Shown here piece after piece: positions 61,018 through 64,000 of a DNA stretch of 64,000 nucleotides. The notes under the pieces are model-generated. The model was not told the origin of the DNA, made no database searches, and worked only from the letters and a program-made list of their open reading frames with translations. Each line of letters opens with the position of its first letter. Position 1 is the first letter of the stretch. The stretch spans positions 62,001 through 126,000 of the forward strand of contig NZ_FNHY01000006.1 of assembly GCF_900103605.1 (NCBI RefSeq), given 5' to 3'. The translations under genes and the position numbers were made by a program. The stretch comes from Psychrobacillus sp. OK028. GTDB taxonomy: Bacteria > Bacillota > Bacilli > Bacillales_A > Planococcaceae.

Positions 61018-61261
61018 TACCTTACCTCCACCTATATCCTTATACATTTATAAAATACTATATCAATGGACCTTCTTGACTAGTGTACCTATGTACTTTA
61101 ACTATTGGTATTTTAAGTATTTTTATTAATCTATTTTTATTATACGGTATTTACATATAACATCCAATGCCTGATTGACCCCGTATTTGTATTAATTCTA
61201 TTAATGAATATATACATTCGATTGGCACTAAGTGAGTCGTATACTTAAAAGTTAAAACAGC

Positions 61262-61290
61262 AAATAGCCTTCCAAATGTACGGAAGGCTA
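61262..61290 (-). terminator. Terminator of the queC-VUT operon
   Basis: The stem tagccttcc / ggaaggcta continues on minus into tttgctgtttt. It is 28 bases past the transporter stop. Confidence 0.8.
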
Positions 61291-61317
61291 AATTATGTTA
61301 ATTCACTTTTTTTATAA

Positions 61318-61857
61318 TCATTCAGATAGAAGACGCTTTTCCTTCACTATATAAACTTGGTTCAAAATAAGTGCACCGATCATTTGAATAACGGTTTTCA
61401 CAATTATTTGTCCTACAATAGCAGCTGGTACTGCCTCCCATGGAAGAAAATTCGCTCCAAGCGGACTTAGCCCAATCACAACAAAAATGACTGAATCTAG
61501 GAATCCACCAACAATCCCACTATAGAATACACGCCAAGCCATTGGTAGTTTCAATCTTGTGTAAATCTCTGTATCCGCTGTTTCTGCGACAACAAACGAA
61601 ATTGCTGAAGCAAGCACAATTAATAGAGTATCCCCCAACATAAAAGAAGCTAATGCGGAAAGTCCTAATGCTATAAAAATGAATAAGTAAGTCTTTTTCC
61701 TTCCATATTTGTTTTGTACAAGATCTCGGAAGATGAAAGTCGCTCCTATTAACAGCGTTCCCATAGGTACGATAAACATGCCAAACTGTAATGGCGCAAA
61801 GGCCGCTGTCACGACATTGGCGGTCACAATAGATATTAAATAAAATAGAATTCTCAC
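61318..61857 (-). CDS. VUT-family (YhhQ-like) queuosine precursor transporter
   Basis: This 179-residue membrane protein has about six helices. Text: [63 protein letters not shown] and [17 protein letters not shown] match the VUT/YhhQ family, which takes up queuine precursors such as preQ0 and preQ1. It starts at GTG 61857 with RBS tggagg, overlapping the queC stop (GTGA). The pairing with queC and queF supports a role in preQ0/preQ1 uptake. Confidence 0.88.
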   Translation of the reverse strand: MRILFYLISIVTANVVTAAFAPLQFGMFIVPMGTLLIGATFIFRDLVQNKYGRKKTYLFIFIALGLSALASFMLGDTLLIVLASAISFVVAETADTEIYTRLKLPMAWRVFYSGIVGGFLDSVIFVVIGLSPLGANFLPWEAVPAAIVGQIIVKTVIQMIGALILNQVYIVKEKRLLSE

Positions 61858-62525
61858 GATGTTACTCCTCCAGTAGATTTAGAACTCAAATACTCATCCA
61901 GTCCTTTATTTCTCAGCTTACACGCTGGACACTCCCCACAGCCATCCGCTATTACTCCGTTATAACAGGTCAATGTTTTCTTACGAACAAACTCCAGAAC
62001 CCCAAGCTGATCGGCAAGCTCCCAAGTTTGCGCTTTGTTCAACCACATGAGCGGTGTATCAAGCACAAAGGTAGTATCCATTGAAAGATTTAATGTTACG
62101 TTTAAGGACTTCACGAAAATATCTCGGCAATCCGGATAGCCACTAAAATCAGTTTCACACACGCCAGTCACGATATGCTTCGCTCCTACCTGGCTTGCTA
62201 AAACACCGGCAAAAGATAGAAACAGCAGATTTCGACCAGGTACAAAAGTTGACGGCAATCGACCATCTTCACCTTCCTCTACTTTTATGTCATCTCGTGT
62301 CAATGCATTCGGTGCTAGTTGATTTAAAAGCGACATATCCAGTATGTGATGCTTTACACCGAGCTCCTTAGTTATTTCCTGTGCACATTCGATTTCAATA
62401 CTATGTCTTTGACCATAATCAAATGTCACTGCTTCAATCTCTTTAAAACGTTCCTTCGCCCAAAACAGACAGGTTGTGCTATCCTGTCCACCACTAAACA
62501 CAATAATTGCTTTTTCCTGCTTCAT
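61854..62525 (-). CDS. queC: 7-cyano-7-deazaguanine (preQ0) synthase
   Basis: This 223-residue ATP-dependent enzyme converts CDG to preQ0 with ammonia. The P-loop is [16 protein letters not shown] and the zinc ligands are in [36 protein letters not shown] is also conserved. RBS aagggag precedes ATG. It overlaps the VUT transporter by four bases (GTGA). In B. subtilis queC starts the queCDEF operon; here queD and queE are not adjacent, and queF is placed 229 bases upstream with a repeat in between. Confidence 0.95.
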   Translation of the reverse strand: MKQEKAIIVFSGGQDSTTCLFWAKERFKEIEAVTFDYGQRHSIEIECAQEITKELGVKHHILDMSLLNQLAPNALTRDDIKVEEGEDGRLPSTFVPGRNLLFLSFAGVLASQVGAKHIVTGVCETDFSGYPDCRDIFVKSLNVTLNLSMDTTFVLDTPLMWLNKAQTWELADQLGVLEFVRKKTLTCYNGVIADGCGECPACKLRNKGLDEYLSSKSTGGVTS

Positions 62526-62545
62526 CCGTTAAAACTCCCTTATAA

Positions 62546-62578
62546 CGACAAAACAGCACCCTAAGAAGGAGTGCTGTT
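62546..62578 (-). terminator. Hairpin between queF and queC
   Basis: The stem aacagcac / gtgctgtt continues on minus into ttgtcg. It may be a weak terminator or a processing site between the two genes. Confidence 0.5.
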
Positions 62579-62597
62579 GTCTTCTTAGTTTTTTTAA

Positions 62598-62720
62598 GAT
62601 TGTCTAGCTCCAGCGCCTAGCCCCTCGAGTCGCTTCAGGCTTTCAGTAAAGGCATGAAGACATCTTTACGTGAAATCCTTCCAGCGCTAGTCGGGGCTTG
62701 CATAGGCTCTTCCGCATTTC
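62598..62720. repeat. Interspersed repeat within the que cluster
   Basis: The segment opens with attgtctagctccagcgcct and agcccctcgagtcgcttcag and later contains ccagcgctagtcggggctt, partly complementary to its start (agcccc / ggggct and tagc/gcta). It has the look of a short interspersed Bacillaceae element able to fold on itself. A decayed relative lies at 17133-17215. No protein is encoded. Confidence 0.6.
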
Positions 62721-62754
62721 TTAAGAGGGTAGCTAATTAACCTCTTATTAAATT

Positions 62755-63255
62755 TTAGCGATTATCAATTTTTTCTGGGTATAGATCATGGTTCATCAAA
62801 CGGAAATCCGCCATCTCTACATACTTCGTACCTGGTCTACCATAGTTACACCAGGGATCGATCGAAATTCCCCCACGTGGAGTAAATTTCCCCCAAACCT
62901 CAATATATCTTGGGTCTAGCAATTCAATTAGGTCATTCATAATAATGTTTACACAGTCCTCATGGAAATCACCATGATTTCTGAAGCTGAACAAATACAA
63001 TTTTAACGATTTACTTTCTACAATCTTCTTATCCGGAATATACGAAATATACATCGTCGCAAAATCCGGTTGATTTGTAATTGGGCATAAGCTTGTGAAT
63101 TCTGGACAGTTAAATTTAACAAAATAGTCTCGAGTAGAATGTAAGTTATCCACAGACTCCAACACCTCAGGTGCATAATCAAATGAATATTTTGTGCCTT
63201 GATTACCTAATAACGTTAAATCCTTCAAACCTTCATCATGACTTCTTCCAGACAT
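62755..63255 (-). CDS. queF: NADPH-dependent 7-cyano-7-deazaguanine reductase
   Basis: From ATG 63255 the protein has 166 residues, the size of the single-domain type I QueF. It reduces preQ0 to preQ1. The nucleophilic cysteine is in [14 protein letters not shown], the QueF motif is [12 protein letters not shown], and the acid-base region is [13 protein letters not shown] aggagg lies nine bases before 63255; the longer frame from 63309 is rejected. Its leader contains a preQ1-I riboswitch and terminator, so high preQ1 would switch it off. Confidence 0.95.
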   Translation of the reverse strand: MSGRSHDEGLKDLTLLGNQGTKYSFDYAPEVLESVDNLHSTRDYFVKFNCPEFTSLCPITNQPDFATMYISYIPDKKIVESKSLKLYLFSFRNHGDFHEDCVNIIMNDLIELLDPRYIEVWGKFTPRGGISIDPWCNYGRPGTKYVEMADFRLMNHDLYPEKIDNR

Positions 63256-63340
63256 AATAAAAAACCTCCTATAAAAAATGTTTCCCAACACTTTCAAAAG
63301 AGGCTTCACAAACTAATCTATGCAAACAAAAGGATAAGAA

Positions 63341-63374
63341 CAAAAAAGCCACGTCCAAATAATATGGACATGGC
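63341..63374 (-). terminator. Regulated terminator of the queF leader
   Basis: On minus the stem gccatgtcca / tggacgtggc (one wobble) is followed by TTTTTTG. It lies 14 bases downstream of the preQ1 aptamer and is probably formed when preQ1 binds. Confidence 0.88.
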
Positions 63375-63387
63375 GAATAGTCATGTA

Positions 63388-63428
63388 TCCATAGTTTTTT
63401 ATAGAGGGTATAAGCTATGAACCTCTCC
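63388..63428 (-). promoter_or_regulatory. preQ1-I riboswitch aptamer upstream of queF
   Basis: On minus the sequence is gagaggttcatagcttatac followed by cctctataaaaaacta. It matches the preQ1-I consensus: P1 pairs agagg with cctct, the loop has the ttcnagc pattern, and the A-rich tail (ataaaaaacta) folds back as H-type pseudoknot. It precedes an intrinsic terminator and queF, so it is a transcriptional OFF switch. Confidence 0.93.
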
Positions 63429-63613
63429 CGGTCAAGTACGGGTACTCAACCATAATATAGAATATTGGCCAAAACGTCAAATAGGCATTCTAGTCAAACG
63501 AACTTCCAAATCTCCTATTATGAGATTCCAAAACTTTTTTATAATATCATGCATAAATTTGAACTAGATTGACTATATTGTTAATAGAATACGAGATTAA
63601 AGGAGGAACAGCA

Positions 63614-63700
63614 ATGAAAAATCCATTAAGCTTACCTGAACAATTACCAGAAACAACAGAAGAGTTATTGAAGCTAATACTACAAACTATCTTAGCCTAG
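63614..63700 (+). CDS. Mini-ORF encoding a 28-aa peptide
   Basis: ATG at 63614 is preceded by a near-ideal RBS (aaaggaggaacagca) and ends TAG at 63698-63700. The peptide is MKNPLSLPEQLPE followed by TTEELLKLILQTILA. It has a proline-rich head and an amphipathic helical tail. A strong terminator follows 38 bases later, giving a complete miniature transcription unit. No family is recognised. It may be a leader or sporulation-type micropeptide. Confidence 0.55.
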   Translation: MKNPLSLPEQLPETTEELLKLILQTILA

Positions 63701-63737
63701 GAGAGATTTAGATTATTAAAGAGATTCAGAAACATAG

Positions 63738-63778
63738 AAAAGTAGATACCTCTACTTATGTAGAGATATCTACTTTTT
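63738..63778 (+). terminator. Terminator of the mini-ORF unit
   Basis: The stem aaaagtagata...ctctac / gtagag...tatctactttt is followed by T residues. It also faces the minus-strand gene at the right edge. Confidence 0.92.
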
Positions 63779-63826
63779 GTTATTTCTTAAGCAACAGCGA
63801 AATATTTGATTCATTTTTCTTTTGGT

Positions 63827-64000
63827 CTACATTATAGCTTTATCGCTTGATTTTACAATTTCACTAAATTCAAGTTCCTTTTTACTCTCATTAAAAACAT
63901 ATTTAATGAGCTTCAAATTAGCCCAATATTTAGTAACAGCAGGACGCCTACCTATAACAAAGTTCCGTTTACCAACATCCTCCTTTAACTTTAAGACACT
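63827..64000 (-). CDS. C-terminal end of an unknown protein, partial
   Basis: A minus-strand frame enters at the right edge and stops at 63827-63829 (TAG). The 57 visible residues are basic: LKLKEDVGKRNFVIGRRP, then AVTKYWANLKLIKYVFNES, then KKELEFSEIVKSSDKAIM. No domain can be assigned from this end. It is bounded by the terminator at 63738-63778. The text and codon use look genuinely coding. Confidence 0.5.
   Translation of the reverse strand, partial: SVLKLKEDVGKRNFVIGRRPAVTKYWANLKLIKYVFNESKKELEFSEIVKSSDKAIM

Noticed and set aside
60650-61129. Several plus-strand frames opposite the HtrA-like gene
   Set aside because: Phe/Ser-rich text mirrors the Lys/Glu linker of the real gene and has no start signals.
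63256-63309. N-terminal extension of QueF
   Set aside because: It covers the RBS and leader between the riboswitch terminator and the true start at 63255.

Overview
The window is a chromosomal segment of a low-G+C, endospore-forming Bacillales bacterium. Sporulation is indicated by the small acid-soluble spore protein Tlp and the GPR-like protein YyaC. Many loci match Bacillus subtilis gene pairs (yqhG-yqhH, yraM/yraN/yraO, ykoG-ykoH, lytS-lytR, cypC, yocH). Gene content, AT-rich codon use and the tRNA-spacer repeats suggest Planococcaceae (Psychrobacillus/Lysinibacillus-like); the family assignment is inference. I saw no transposase, prophage module or CRISPR array, so this looks like core chromosome with metabolic accessory loci.

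Layout. 1-7.8 kb: tail of a YceG-TelA-TerD (toxic anion / tellurite type) operon, a CypC fatty-acid peroxygenase P450, a 19-cysteine copper-storage protein, and a YkoG/YkoH two-component system followed by two PepSY proteins separated by a six-unit, 21-bp-periodic repeat array. 7.8-15.5 kb: an aldehyde dehydrogenase, a BMP-family nucleoside-type binding lipoprotein directly upstream of a chemoreceptor, a SIMPL protein, a coiled-coil orphan and a YocH-like LysM-3D wall hydrolase. 15.8-20 kb: thiosulfate uptake (tsuA-tsuB), yqhG and the SNF2 helicase yqhH. 20.06-20.8 kb: five tRNA genes (Ser, fMet, Asp, Phe, Gly) with structured spacers. 20.8-31.8 kb: tlp, a radical SAM protein, an aldo-keto reductase, an M20 hydrolase with an MFS carrier, a large AraC regulator fused to a GH39-like domain, and a YczE-type membrane protein divergent from a LysR gene.

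31.9-35.7 kb is an NAD-salvage cluster (nadD-like, pncB, pncA, nrtR) with inverted repeats that may be NrtR operators. 35.8-41 kb holds an SDR, an Old Yellow Enzyme, a VWA lipoprotein, a histidine phosphatase, a PH-domain protein and tatA. Divergent from tatA is an operon for a Tat-exported, two-subunit GMC dehydrogenase. 44-50 kb carries an MFS exporter, yyaC and the yraO-yraN-yraM tricarboxylate locus, in which the same sequence motif precedes both yraO and yraM. 49.7-55 kb carries an orphan histidine kinase, a dCache chemoreceptor, a purine nucleoside phosphorylase and an EamA transporter. 55.2-59.3 kb is a LytS/LytR-type system next to a CstA-family carrier, with two perfect direct repeats upstream of cstA. 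59.6-63.4 kb holds a zinc-ribbon HtrA-like protease and a queuosine-precursor cluster (queF, queC, VUT transporter) under a recognisable preQ1-I riboswitch. The right edge has a 28-codon mini-ORF and a truncated unknown gene.

The recurrent theme is local regulator-effector coupling: LytSR with CstA, YraN with YraO/YraM, NrtR with NAD salvage, a preQ1 switch with queF, a binding lipoprotein with a chemoreceptor, and tatA beside a Tat substrate. The least explained items are the 21-bp array (6928-7052), the mini-ORFs at 29891 and 63614, the coiled-coil protein at 12966 and the structured intergenic segments.
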